Origin: Gammaproteobacteria bacterium
Lineage (GTDB): Bacteria > Pseudomonadota > Gammaproteobacteria > Xanthomonadales > Wenzhouxiangellaceae
Direction of reading: 5' to 3'
DNA length: 64,000 nt
Assembly: GCA_021772985.1 (NCBI GenBank)
Contig: JAJFKX010000025.1
Span: forward strand, 124,001 to 188,000
Below are positions 1 to 10,932 of this stretch, piece by piece. How positions within the stretch are numbered: the first letter of the stretch is position 1; each line of letters opens with the position of its first letter. A program made the translations under genes and the position numbers. The notes under the pieces were generated by a model, which was not told where the DNA came from, made no database searches, and saw only the letters and a list, made by a program, of their open reading frames with translations.

Positions 1-1721
1 ATCCATTAAAGACTGGTTTATGGTTGGTTTCAATTGCCGTTGGAATAATTCTTTTAGGTATTATTGGTTATCAATATTCTTCGCCTGAACAAACCTCGCA
101 ATTAACGTTTGATACATTACGCTCGATTACCGCCACTGACGATAAAGAGTTTGATGCAAGTTATACCCCTGATGGTCAATACATCGTTTTCCACCGTTAT
201 TTGGATAGACAATGCGCTAATCAATTATGGGCCAAAAATATCAGCACACAGCAAGAAATCCTGCTGACCAAAGATTGGGGCGCTTACGGCAGGCACAGCT
301 TTTCTGGTGATGGCAAACGGCTGGTGTTTTTAGCCACCGAAGCCTGCAGTGAATCGATTACACAGAAAAATTGTTACAACCTGGTCAGCTTGGATTTTGA
401 GAAGGCGCTTGCAAGCCCGCAACAGCCGTCTGTAATCCTGCAATGCCAAAACTCAGAAGTAAAACAGCCTGTTTGGTTAAGTGACGACAATATTGCCCTG
501 TTACAAAAACATTCCGAGCGTTGGAAATTGATCAATTATTCAATAAGCGAGAATCGCAGCACCGACTTATACGAACTGCAAGAGGGCAATTTAATCCACT
601 TTGCCTACTCCGTCAGGGATGATCTGATAGCCGTAACTAGTATCCATAATAATGGCCAGCACTTCATTGAAATGCTCAAACCGAATGGGCGTATAGTTTC
701 CAGCTACCCGATCGAATACCCGCAAGAAATACCTGAGTCACGACTGCTCTATCCGAATTTTGATCCGTTAAACGAACAGCTTATTTTGAGCACCGGCAGG
801 CAACTTTTCACACTTTCCTATGACGGCAAAGTCAGCAAAATTAGTTTGCCCTTTTCAGATAATATGCAACTACCCGAATTTCACCCGAACGGTAAACGAC
901 TGCTCATGATTAAGGGACCGTATGACAGCGATATCGTCTCACTGCCACGTAGGCAAATTACTGAGACAACACCTGGTGTGTTGCCAAGTTTCGAGCGCTC
1001 AATTGTTGGCGAAGACTTCGCCATCTTTCAACCGGATGGCGATTTAATTGCTTTCCAGTCCGAGCGCTCGGGAGAGCAGCAACTTTGGATAAGCACCGGC
1101 AACGGGCCACAACAACTCACCCACTTTCCGGTGGATACATCCATTGCCGGGTTCAATTGGTCAGCAGACGGTAACAGCCTTCTGGTCAATGCCAATAACG
1201 TGCTGACACAGGTATTTCTGGATTCAACTCACAACGTTTTCCCTTTAGCGGACCCTGTATCCCGGTTGTTCCAATGGGACAGTCAAAACAACAGTGCTTT
1301 ATTGCTGCTACGTATCAATGGGGTATCAAAGCTTGTGGAGTACGATTTAGACAGCACCGAGATGATAGAAATAACAGATAAGAGAGTATTATGGGCACTC
1401 AAAAGCGACGATGGGCAACTAATTTATAAAGATCACCTGGATCAATTTTGGCAACCAGGGCCCGTCGAACCAAAGCATATTGAGCCATTAAGCGGACAAG
1501 CAGGACGCGCTAAATCTTTTGTAATCAACGGCAATGCGATCTACGCGATCAATGCAGAAAACCAACTATGGTCCTACGACCTTATCAATGACACTTTTAA
1601 CATTCTTGGCGAAGTCAGAGGTGATGTCGATCATCTAACTGATATTAATCAGACACAGCTTTTGATGACCATCCAAGTGGCTGCTAAAAAAGAGGTAGTT
1701 GAACTTTCTTTAAGCGAATAG
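1..1721 (+). CDS. CadC-like membrane regulator, C-terminal part (5' end outside window)
   Basis: The reading frame is open to the left edge, so the true start lies outside the window. The first residues are a basic juxtamembrane stretch, then one membrane segment (about residues 8-28 of the visible part), then a long periplasmic region with propeller-like repeats such as YTPDGQYIVF, FSGDGKRLVF and FHPNGKRLLM. This layout is typical of ToxR/CadC-type regulators, which carry an N-terminal winged helix in the cytoplasm and a TolB/PD40-like sensor outside. The DNA-binding part is not visible, so the regulator call is inferred from the transmembrane-plus-propeller layout. A plain membrane-anchored propeller protein is the alternative. 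Confidence 0.65.
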   Translation, partial: PLKTGLWLVSIAVGIILLGIIGYQYSSPEQTSQLTFDTLRSITATDDKEFDASYTPDGQYIVFHRYLDRQCANQLWAKNISTQQEILLTKDWGAYGRHSFSGDGKRLVFLATEACSESITQKNCYNLVSLDFEKALASPQQPSVILQCQNSEVKQPVWLSDDNIALLQKHSERWKLINYSISENRSTDLYELQEGNLIHFAYSVRDDLIAVTSIHNNGQHFIEMLKPNGRIVSSYPIEYPQEIPESRLLYPNFDPLNEQLILSTGRQLFTLSYDGKVSKISLPFSDNMQLPEFHPNGKRLLMIKGPYDSDIVSLPRRQITETTPGVLPSFERSIVGEDFAIFQPDGDLIAFQSERSGEQQLWISTGNGPQQLTHFPVDTSIAGFNWSADGNSLLVNANNVLTQVFLDSTHNVFPLADPVSRLFQWDSQNNSALLLLRINGVSKLVEYDLDSTEMIEITDKRVLWALKSDDGQLIYKDHLDQFWQPGPVEPKHIEPLSGQAGRAKSFVINGNAIYAINAENQLWSYDLINDTFNILGEVRGDVDHLTDINQTQLLMTIQVAAKKEVVELSLSE

Positions 1722-1773
1722 GGCAATTTGTACGCTCAAAAAAACGCCAAACGCTCGTAAGTCATTGATCAAA

Positions 1774-1849
<76 letters not shown>

Positions 1850-2352
1850 AGCGAGGAAAATAGACAGCTACCGGAATTCGGTAGCCGCCTATTAGACCTT
1901 CCCGGCGCGGCAATGTCAACTACCCGGATACTTTACCAGGGCGGACCGTAAATTGGGCTGTAAGGGGTAGCTATACACGCGTTTGAGAGCAACTGCCCTT
2001 CTTCAATCTTTGCTACTTTGTCCTATTTGGTTTTAGGAAAAATCTGGCGTCACATTTCGGGCTATTCCCCTTGTGACATAGCGGCAGCTATACCTCGGCG
2101 GACAATAGACCAAACTGTTTAGCCAGCTTTGCCCTAAATCCCAAATCCCCGATAAAGTTTCCGGGGGCGCAACCTTTTTCAAAGACCATTGACCCACATA
2201 GACCCATGCTCGTAAGCAGCAGCATCGGTCAACTGGCACAAGCCACTGTCATAAACTAGCAGTTTCTCACAGCCAGTCAATTCACTTGTACAAGCGGTTA
2301 ACTCAGGCTGGTGATCCTGTGGATCGACAAGAGTCGATAAACATGTTGATGA
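1850..2352. other. 503-base intergenic region, no gene supported
   Basis: The region lies between the tRNA-Phe promoter side and the 3' end of the DUF1761 gene. It holds a short hairpin at 1867-1885 (GCTACCG / CGGTAGC, loop GAATT) just upstream of the tRNA. The only open frame of note (2033-2239, minus) gives a Cys/Trp-rich peptide with no recognisable domain and I do not call it. No repeat family or RNA gene was recognised. Confidence 0.5.
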
Positions 2353-2751
2353 TTAGCCCATAATTCCCAAAATCAAGCCGATCAAGGTGAACTGAATGGT
2401 GTGATATCCACCATTGATCAACCACAATTTCAGGCTTTTGTGTTCAAACAGGTAATTCACACCAAACGAACCCGCCACCCAGAACAAACCCGCTGAGAAG
2501 CCGTAAATCAGGCCGTTGTGCAAACCGGCATCCGGCCCCAGGAAAAACGCAAACACGTAACTGGCCAATAGACACAATACAAATGCCAGCCCATAAATTT
2601 TTGCCGGATTGCTGTTTTTCATTTGCTCTTCGGTGACACCGCTATGTTGCATCCAGACTTTGGCAAACAGCATCGGTGAATACCACAAACCACCCAATAC
2701 AAATCCCGATAATGCGGCCAGAAAAACCGCTAAATAATTAACTTCAGGCAT
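2353..2751 (-). CDS. DUF1761 family membrane protein
   Basis: A 132-residue protein with four predicted membrane segments. The N-terminus (NYLAVFLAALSGFVLGGLWY) and the C-terminal NGGYHTIQFTLIGLILG stretch are typical of DUF1761, small integral membrane proteins of unknown function. The start is well supported: GGGAG lies about six bases before the ATG. It is 101 bases downstream of the AraC-type regulator on the same strand, which may control it (inference). No catalytic motif is visible. Confidence 0.85.
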   Translation of the reverse strand: MPEVNYLAVFLAALSGFVLGGLWYSPMLFAKVWMQHSGVTEEQMKNSNPAKIYGLAFVLCLLASYVFAFFLGPDAGLHNGLIYGFSAGLFWVAGSFGVNYLFEHKSLKLWLINGGYHTIQFTLIGLILGIMG

Positions 2752-2852
2752 AGATTACTCCCGTTCTTCTCGTTTTAATTTTTCAATGCTAGCCCCGAGC
2801 AATGCAGCTGTCTTGTAATTTTGTCCACAACAAAATCTAGTCGAAGCCCTCC

Positions 2853-3707
2853 TTATATATACATAGCGCTGCCATCGGGCGTGCGCAAACGCCAGTACTC
2901 CCTGGGCGTTGTGCCGGTAATGGCACGAAAATCGCGGTACAAATGCGAATCATCGTAATAACCCAGCTGCTCGGCGGTATCCAACCAGGCGTTATAGTTT
3001 TTTGCAGGTTGCTTCAGTAGAAAATCGAACCTGCACAAACGTGCATAGCTTTTAGGCGCCAAACCGATATGCTCACGAAAATCCCGATGCAGCAAACTGC
3101 GGCTGATACCCAGCTTACGGCTAAGCTGCTGAATACCTATCTGGCCGCGGCTGTTTTCCAATTGCTGGGTGGCGTGCATCAACCAGGCAGGCGTGCTGCT
3201 TGCCATATCCAGCTCTTGGCGCAGCCAATTTTCCAATACGGTAAATCGTTGTGCTGCTGTTTGTATGCTCAATAGCTGGTCGCTTAAAGAATCAATCTGT
3301 TGCCCCCAAATTGAAGAAATCAAAGGTACCCGGCCGGTTACATCAGTCAACGGCAATCGCAGTAACCGCCAGGCGCCTAGCGGTTTCAGGCTAACTGAAA
3401 TCAGGTGTGAACCATTGGGCGTATGCACGGTAAGAAAACGCTGTTGCATGCCGGACAACCAGCCGCACTCATAAGGTTTATCACAGGCCTTCCCATCCAC
3501 AGCCAAAACCTTATGCGGATTACCCAGATTGAACATCAATTCAACCGTGGTGCGTGGCAGAATTTTTTCAGTAAAGGGCGGCAAATCGCCATAGCCTTCC
3601 CACAGGCTGGCTACGCTATCTGCCAGATCCAGCGCTGGTTGTGCTTCAGTAAATATCCAATCTCCAATACCGGTATCAATGGTTTGGGTATGGATATTCA
3701 GTGGCAT
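2853..3707 (-). CDS. AraC family transcriptional regulator
   Basis: A 284-residue protein. The N-terminal half (from about residue 10, ALDLADSVASLWEGYG...LPRTTVELMFNLG) resembles the beta-barrel sensor domain of AraC regulators that begin with an Ala/Tyr-rich strand. The C-terminal 100 residues form the double helix-turn-helix: IQQLSRKLGISRSLLHRDF, then AEQLGYYDDSHLYRDFRAITGTTPREYWR. It starts 12 bases after yggX and may be co-transcribed with mutY-yggX. Its target is unknown; the downstream DUF1761 gene is the nearest candidate. Confidence 0.9.
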   Translation of the reverse strand: MPLNIHTQTIDTGIGDWIFTEAQPALDLADSVASLWEGYGDLPPFTEKILPRTTVELMFNLGNPHKVLAVDGKACDKPYECGWLSGMQQRFLTVHTPNGSHLISVSLKPLGAWRLLRLPLTDVTGRVPLISSIWGQQIDSLSDQLLSIQTAAQRFTVLENWLRQELDMASSTPAWLMHATQQLENSRGQIGIQQLSRKLGISRSLLHRDFREHIGLAPKSYARLCRFDFLLKQPAKNYNAWLDTAEQLGYYDDSHLYRDFRAITGTTPREYWRLRTPDGSAMYI

Positions 3708-3719
3708 ATCGGTGGTCGG

Positions 3720-3992
3720 TTATGCTTCCGGTGGCCGATAGCCTTCCGGTGTTGCCGAACCATCTCCAAAAAAGAAGTTTTCCATCTCCTGTTCCAAAAA
3801 TGCCCGGTGTTTAGGGTCGATGGGCGTTAAACGATTTTCGTTGATCAACATGGTTTGATGTGCCAACCAGCGCATCCAGCCAGGTTTGGAAACATTTTCC
3901 AGAATACGCTGACCCAGTTCGCCCGGGTAAGGCGCTGCAGCCAGGGCTTCGCCAGGTTCGTTCATCACCACGCAATTAACAGTATTACTCAT
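3720..3992 (-). CDS. yggX: YggX, Fe(2+)-trafficking / oxidative damage protection protein
   Basis: 90 residues, the usual family length. It has the family landmarks: a single N-terminal Cys (VNCVVM), [29 protein letters not shown] and [12 protein letters not shown]. In enterics YggX protects Fe-S enzymes against oxidation and is thought to pass iron. It overlaps the end of mutY by four bases (ATGA), the classical mutY-yggX arrangement. MutY carries a [4Fe-4S] cluster, which fits the pairing. Confidence 0.97.
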   Translation of the reverse strand: MSNTVNCVVMNEPGEALAAAPYPGELGQRILENVSKPGWMRWLAHQTMLINENRLTPIDPKHRAFLEQEMENFFFGDGSATPEGYRPPEA

Positions 3993-5008
3993 TTAAAACT
4001 CTCTAACAGTGTTCGTACAGGCTTGGGCAAACCCAGCGCCAACGCCTGTTCGATTGTAAACCATTGCTGCTGATCCGTATCGGCAACAAGCATCGGTGCG
4101 ACAGCACCACTCAGCCAGGGTGTTATAAACATGCTGCGATGGGTCAACTCATGACGGATTACCGGCAATGTTTCGGCTGCTGTGGAAGCATCCGGTCTGG
4201 CTTCCGGCAGTGACCATAAACCACCCCAGATACCAGCAGGCGGCCGTCGCTCCATCAATACCCTATTATCTGTATCACGTTGTACCAGCCAATGGACTTG
4301 TTGTTCGGGCCGGAGCATTTTAGGTTTCTTGCCGGGTAGTTCACTGACCTTATCGTGCTGCAAAGCAAAACAGTCGACACTTACCGGGCATTGATCGCAA
4401 TCCGGTTTGCTGCGGGTACACAACATTGCACCCAGGTCCATGCTGGCCTGGGTATAGTTGGCCCCGTCACGTTCCGGCAAGCGTTGTTCGGCCAGCAACC
4501 ACAATTGTTTGGCTATTTTGCTCTGCCCCGGCCAGCCATGGATACCGGCATGCCGTGCCAGGACTCTTTTTACATTGCCATCCAGAATCGGCAATATCGC
4601 ATCAGCGCTTTGACTGACAATGGCATTGGCGGTCGAATGCCCAATCCCGGGCAGCTGTTCCAATTGATCTGGATTATCAGGCAAATTCCCGGCATGTTGC
4701 CGCAGGCAAATATTGGCTGCCCGGTGCAGATTACGCGCCCGGCTGTAATAACCCAGGCCCGACCAATACGCCAGCACTTCGTCCAGCTGCGCATTTGCCA
4801 GTGTTTCCAGATTCGGAAAGCGCTGCATAAATTTTAGAAAATAAGGTATGACCGTGCTCACCTGGGTTTGCTGCAGCATTACTTCTGCAATCCAGAAACC
4901 ATAAGCATTGCCCGGTTGTTGCCATGGCAGGTTTTTGCGACCGTGCTGTTCCCACCATCCCAGCAGGCGATCAGCAAATGTGGATTGTTGACGTTGGGCC
5001 TTATTCAA
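3989..5008 (-). CDS. mutY: A/G-specific adenine glycosylase MutY
   Basis: 339 residues. It removes adenine mispaired with 8-oxoguanine or guanine in base excision repair. Visible parts: catalytic Glu42 in [10 protein letters not shown], helix-hairpin-helix [12 protein letters not shown] (about 119-130), catalytic Asp143 in [10 protein letters not shown], and the [4Fe-4S] ligands Cys197, 204, 207 and 213 with C-x6-C-x2-C-x5-C spacing. The C-terminal 100 residues form the NUDIX-like 8-oxoG recognition domain. It lies 18 bases after ftsY and overlaps yggX by four bases. With mutM at 56661 the window holds two of the three GO-system genes. Confidence 0.98.
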   Translation of the reverse strand: MNKAQRQQSTFADRLLGWWEQHGRKNLPWQQPGNAYGFWIAEVMLQQTQVSTVIPYFLKFMQRFPNLETLANAQLDEVLAYWSGLGYYSRARNLHRAANICLRQHAGNLPDNPDQLEQLPGIGHSTANAIVSQSADAILPILDGNVKRVLARHAGIHGWPGQSKIAKQLWLLAEQRLPERDGANYTQASMDLGAMLCTRSKPDCDQCPVSVDCFALQHDKVSELPGKKPKMLRPEQQVHWLVQRDTDNRVLMERRPPAGIWGGLWSLPEARPDASTAAETLPVIRHELTHRSMFITPWLSGAVAPMLVADTDQQQWFTIEQALALGLPKPVRTLLESFK

Positions 5009-5026
5009 GCGGCTGATTATCTATTT

Positions 5027-5992
5027 TTATTTTGCCTCGAGAGGCAAAATAGCATCAATAAAACTGGCGGCGTCAAACGGGCGTAAATCTTCAGCACGTT
5101 CCCCTACGCCAATAAAGCGGATCGGAATTTTTAATTCATTGGCAATCGCAAACAACACCCCGCCACGCGCCGTACCGTCCAGCTTGGTGACGGTAATTCC
5201 GCTGAGTTTTGCCGCCTGATTAAACTCGCGTGCCTGGTGCAATGCATTTTGTCCGGTGGAGGCATCCACTACCAGCATCACCTCATGCGGTGCGGTCTGA
5301 TCCTGACGCTTGATCACCCGCACCACTTTTTCCAGCTCGGCCATCAGGTTGGTTTGTGTGTGCAGGCGGCCGGCCGTATCAGCAATCAGAATGTCGACAT
5401 TTTTCGCCTGGGCAGACTGCATTGCATCAAACACCACTGCCGCCGGGTCGGCACCGGCCTGTTGTGCCACCACCGGCACCTGGTTGCGCTCACCCCATAC
5501 CTGCAACTGCTCGGCAGCGGCAGCCCGGAAGGTATCGCCGGCGGCCAGCATCACCGATAAACCTTCTTCCCGAAAACGCTGGGTTAATTTACCGATGGTG
5601 GTGGTTTTGCCCACTCCGTTTACACCAACCATCAGCAACACATATGGGCGATGATCAGGGTCGATGCTCAAATATTGCTCGCACGGTTCCAACAAATCGA
5701 ACAACTCGGCCTGAATGGCAGGCAACACCTGCTGTGGAGTGCTGACAACACCAGCCTTTTGCGCCTGGCGTAACGCTTCCAGAATCCGGGTGGTGGTTGC
5801 CACACCCAAATCAGCCCCCAACAGTACTGCTTCCAGGTCTTCCAGCAGATTCTCATCGATACTGCCGGCGCTGGTAATAAGTTCACGGATTTCATCACTC
5901 AACACCGAACGCGACCGGGCCAGTCGGTCACGCCAATTGGAATTGTTGACCGGACGGTTATCTGATGATTTTTTTCGAAACAGATTCAGCAT
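5027..5992 (-). CDS. ftsY: Signal recognition particle receptor FtsY
   Basis: 321 residues. This GTPase docks the SRP-ribosome complex at the inner membrane. The N-terminal acidic A domain is very short here (about 15 basic residues). The N domain covers about 20-100. The G domain has the P loop GVNGVGKT at 123-130, then DTFRAAAAEQL, the DTAGR motif and the TKLDGTARGG motif. It is the first gene of the leftward ftsY-mutY-yggX run and is divergent from rsmD across 75 bases. In many gammaproteobacteria ftsY is followed by ftsE/ftsX; here it is followed by mutY. Confidence 0.98.
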   Translation of the reverse strand: MLNLFRKKSSDNRPVNNSNWRDRLARSRSVLSDEIRELITSAGSIDENLLEDLEAVLLGADLGVATTTRILEALRQAQKAGVVSTPQQVLPAIQAELFDLLEPCEQYLSIDPDHRPYVLLMVGVNGVGKTTTIGKLTQRFREEGLSVMLAAGDTFRAAAAEQLQVWGERNQVPVVAQQAGADPAAVVFDAMQSAQAKNVDILIADTAGRLHTQTNLMAELEKVVRVIKRQDQTAPHEVMLVVDASTGQNALHQAREFNQAAKLSGITVTKLDGTARGGVLFAIANELKIPIRFIGVGERAEDLRPFDAASFIDAILPLEAK

Positions 5993-6067
5993 ATCGATTG
6001 TTATTTAAGCAAAATGATAAAACATCAAAAATGAAGCCTTGGGCTGCACATGATATAACGTCTGACC

Positions 6068-6658
6068 ATGAGGAAAACCAGAGCCAAAGCCAAATCAACG
6101 CCTGGCGTACGCATTATCGGTGGCCAATGGCGTGGCCGCCGTTTGCCAGTCGCGGATGTAGAAGGTTTGCGGCCCAGCGGCGACCGGCTGCGGGAAACAC
6201 TGTTCAACTGGTTGCAACCGGTAATCCACGACACACATTGCCTGGATTTGTTTGCCGGCACAGGTGCTCTGGGCTTTGAAGCTATCTCGCGAGGCGCCAG
6301 CTGTGCAGTGCTGGTAGAACAAAACAACACAGCACTGGATGGTTTATTGCATGCGCGTGAACTGTTGTCCGCTGATACCGTTGAGGTTAAACATGCTGAT
6401 GCTGTGGTGTTATGTGACCAGCCGCCCGGCTTCCCCTGCGCCCCGTTTGATCTGGTTTTTATCGACCCGCCGTGGTCGCATGGCAGCCACAATCAGATAT
6501 TAAAACAGTTATTACAACACAACTGGCTTAAACCGGGTGCATTCGTTTATATAGAAATACCGGTCAGGCAGGAAATTTCCAGTTTTTCTCAACTACATGA
6601 AATTAAAAGAAAAATATCAGGTGAAGCTCTGGCTTTACTATTTTGTTATAAAAAATAA
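6068..6658 (+). CDS. rsmD: 16S rRNA (guanine(966)-N2)-methyltransferase RsmD
   Basis: 196 residues. It methylates G966 of 16S rRNA in the assembled 30S particle using SAM. It has the typical N-terminal IIGGQWRGRRLPV, the SAM-binding motif DLFAGTGALGFEAISRGA, and the catalytic FIDPPW motif (N6/N2-MTase type D-P-P-W/Y). It is divergent from ftsY, the standard arrangement. Confidence 0.97.
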   Translation: MRKTRAKAKSTPGVRIIGGQWRGRRLPVADVEGLRPSGDRLRETLFNWLQPVIHDTHCLDLFAGTGALGFEAISRGASCAVLVEQNNTALDGLLHARELLSADTVEVKHADAVVLCDQPPGFPCAPFDLVFIDPPWSHGSHNQILKQLLQHNWLKPGAFVYIEIPVRQEISSFSQLHEIKRKISGEALALLFCYKK

Positions 6659-6746
6659 TATTTTCTGTGAAAGCAATTAACCCGTGCCGGGGTCTTCTTT
6701 TTCGAACCATCGCCAGATGGTTCAACCTCTGACTCTAACCCCCTTT

Positions 6747-9295
<2,549 letters not shown>

Positions 9296-9319
9296 TCCGC
9301 TACCGGAATCTACCCAGGC

Positions 9320-9625
9320 ATGAACCTGCTGGCTTTTGCCATTGGCCTGCTGATCTGTGTTTTCCTGGGTATATTGCTGTCTTATTTCACTGCTCTGAAT
9401 TGGGCGCCTGCAGCATTGTTAGTCTATGCTGCACTGCATTTTCATGCCGCAGTAATGGACTATGCCGGGGCTGAAACAGATGCGGATGATGCTGAAAAAC
9501 CCGTTAATAAACAGCAATCCGGCTTTATCCAGCAGCATCCGGCCATCTGGATTTGGCTGCGAACCTTGCTGGTAACTTTCATCCTGGCGGGACTGGGTGC
9601 TTATCTACAAATTCATGGCGGGTAA
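9320..9625 (+). CDS. Small hypothetical membrane protein
   Basis: 101 residues, not recognised. Three hydrophobic segments are visible: about 3-25, 28-48 and 77-98. The loop between the second and third is acidic then polar (AETDADDAEKPVNKQQ). It begins 24 bases after ggt on the same strand and could belong to that operon. No functional motif is visible. Confidence 0.65.
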   Translation: MNLLAFAIGLLICVFLGILLSYFTALNWAPAALLVYAALHFHAAVMDYAGAETDADDAEKPVNKQQSGFIQQHPAIWIWLRTLLVTFILAGLGAYLQIHGG

Positions 9626-9707
9626 CCACCTTTAACAAGACATATGACTTCTGGCTGACGCACAAGCCTGCCTATTTGCTAAAATCTAGTTTCCTCAAAC
9701 CCTGGAT

Positions 9708-10298
9708 ATGACTATGGGCTGGATTCTTTTAGGTTTAATCGTAGTGGCGGTGGTCTTTGCCATTTCCATCTACAACCGTCTGGTAGCAGCACGCAACCAG
9801 CACCAAAACGCGTTTGCACAAATCGATGTGCAACTTACCCGACGCTATGATTTGATTCCCAATTTGGTAGAAATTGCCAAGGGCTACATGAAACATGAAA
9901 AGGAAACACTGGAAGCGGTGATTCAGGCGCGCAATGCAGCGGTCAGTGGTTTGCAGCAAGCCAAGCAAAACCCTGGGGACCCGGCGGCCATGCAGCAGTT
10001 GTCGCAAGCTGAACAGGGTGTTTCCGGTGCGCTGGGCCGTCTGTTTGCACTCTCGGAAGCCTACCCTGACCTGAAAGCCAATGAAAATATGATGCAGCTG
10101 TCGGAAGAACTGACTACCACCGAAAACAAGGTGTCATTTGCCCGTCAGGCATTTAACGATGCCATCATGATTTACAATACTCTGCGCGAAAGCTTCCCGG
10201 CCAATTTCTTCGCCGGCTGGTTTAATTTCAATAAAGCTGAACTGCTGGAAATTGAATCAGAAGAAAAACGCGAAGCACCGCAAGTTTCTTTCACCTGA
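9708..10298 (+). CDS. lemA: LemA family protein
   Basis: 196 residues. An N-terminal membrane segment (about 5-22) is followed by the LemA signature YNRLVAARNQHQNAFAQIDV and RRYDLIPNLVEIAKGYMKHE, then helical TTTENKVSFARQAFNDA and YNTLRESFPANFFAGWF. LemA proteins are membrane-anchored coiled bundles of unclear role. They very often occur with M48 peptidases, as here (10933). The start could also be the ATG at 9714. A terminator follows the gene, so the downstream genes may be expressed separately or by readthrough. Confidence 0.95.
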   Translation: MTMGWILLGLIVVAVVFAISIYNRLVAARNQHQNAFAQIDVQLTRRYDLIPNLVEIAKGYMKHEKETLEAVIQARNAAVSGLQQAKQNPGDPAAMQQLSQAEQGVSGALGRLFALSEAYPDLKANENMMQLSEELTTTENKVSFARQAFNDAIMIYNTLRESFPANFFAGWFNFNKAELLEIESEEKREAPQVSFT

Positions 10299-10308
10299 GT
10301 AATGCTTT

Positions 10309-10336
10309 CAGCGGTGGGCGAGCCCGCCGCTGTTTT
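10309..10336 (+). terminator. Rho-independent terminator after lemA
   Basis: Stem CAGCGGTGGG / CCCGCCGCTG (one G-U pair) with loop CGAG, then four T. It starts 10 bases after the lemA stop and ends 16 bases before the next coding start. Confidence 0.7.
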
Positions 10337-10352
10337 GATCCAGAATAAATTA

Positions 10353-10892
10353 ATGATGCACAAACTGGCTATCGCCGTGCTGTTCACCTGTCTGGCCTTT
10401 GGCAGCACTGCCAATGACTGTGAACAGCTTTACCAACAGCACCTGCAAACCGATATGTCGCTTGATTATCAGGCCTTCGACCAAACACCGGGACAGGGCT
10501 TTCGGGCGCTGGCAGAGATCAGTTGTCAAAAACAGGCTGCCGATCTGATTGAGAGCTACATCCGTACCACCGGTGCCGAACAGTCTTCCTTGCGCTGGCA
10601 CATCGCCCAACTTAGAGCTTCGCATGGCGATTATGAAAGCGCTATTGATTACGCCAATCAGGTGTTATTAAAAAAAGAAGACTTTTCGGTGCGCGCGTTA
10701 CGCTGGAATGATTACGTACTGGCCACCGTAGGTTTTCTGGAGCGTGACAAAGAAAAACTGCTGTATCACCGTGATCGCGTGGCTACCGCTAGCGATGAAC
10801 ACCAGGGCAATGTAATGAATTTGAAGCTGTTAGATAGCCTGATCAAATATTTTGACTACAACTACAATTACGCCACCAGCCGCATCGAATAA
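10353..10892 (+). CDS. Hypothetical periplasmic helical-repeat protein
   Basis: 179 residues, not assigned to a named family. It has a signal peptide (HKLAIAVLFTCLAFGSTA, cleavage near residue 20) and two Cys in the mature part (DCEQLYQQHL and ISCQKQAADLIESY) that could form a disulfide. The middle section (LRASHGDYESAIDYANQVL) looks TPR-like. It sits between lemA and the M48 peptidase and may act with them (inference from position). The ATG at 10353 or 10356 is chosen because the longer frame would start inside the lemA terminator. Confidence 0.7.
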   Translation: MMHKLAIAVLFTCLAFGSTANDCEQLYQQHLQTDMSLDYQAFDQTPGQGFRALAEISCQKQAADLIESYIRTTGAEQSSLRWHIAQLRASHGDYESAIDYANQVLLKKEDFSVRALRWNDYVLATVGFLERDKEKLLYHRDRVATASDEHQGNVMNLKLLDSLIKYFDYNYNYATSRIE

Positions 10893-10932
10893 CTTGTCCG
10901 ATGGGTGATGATATGCACAGGAGACCAGCAGC

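Noticed and set aside
2033-2239. 68-codon open frame on the minus strand in the gap after tRNA-Phe
   Set aside because: No domain, no ribosome site and unusual composition (many Cys, Trp, Arg). Looks like a chance frame.
4355-4837. 160-codon plus-strand frame inside mutY
   Set aside because: It is antisense to a well-supported gene with every catalytic residue in place.
6704-6723. 8-bp hairpin GAACCATC / GATGGTTC as a terminator after rsmD
   Set aside because: It has no T run; the following hairpin at 6747 is the convincing terminator.
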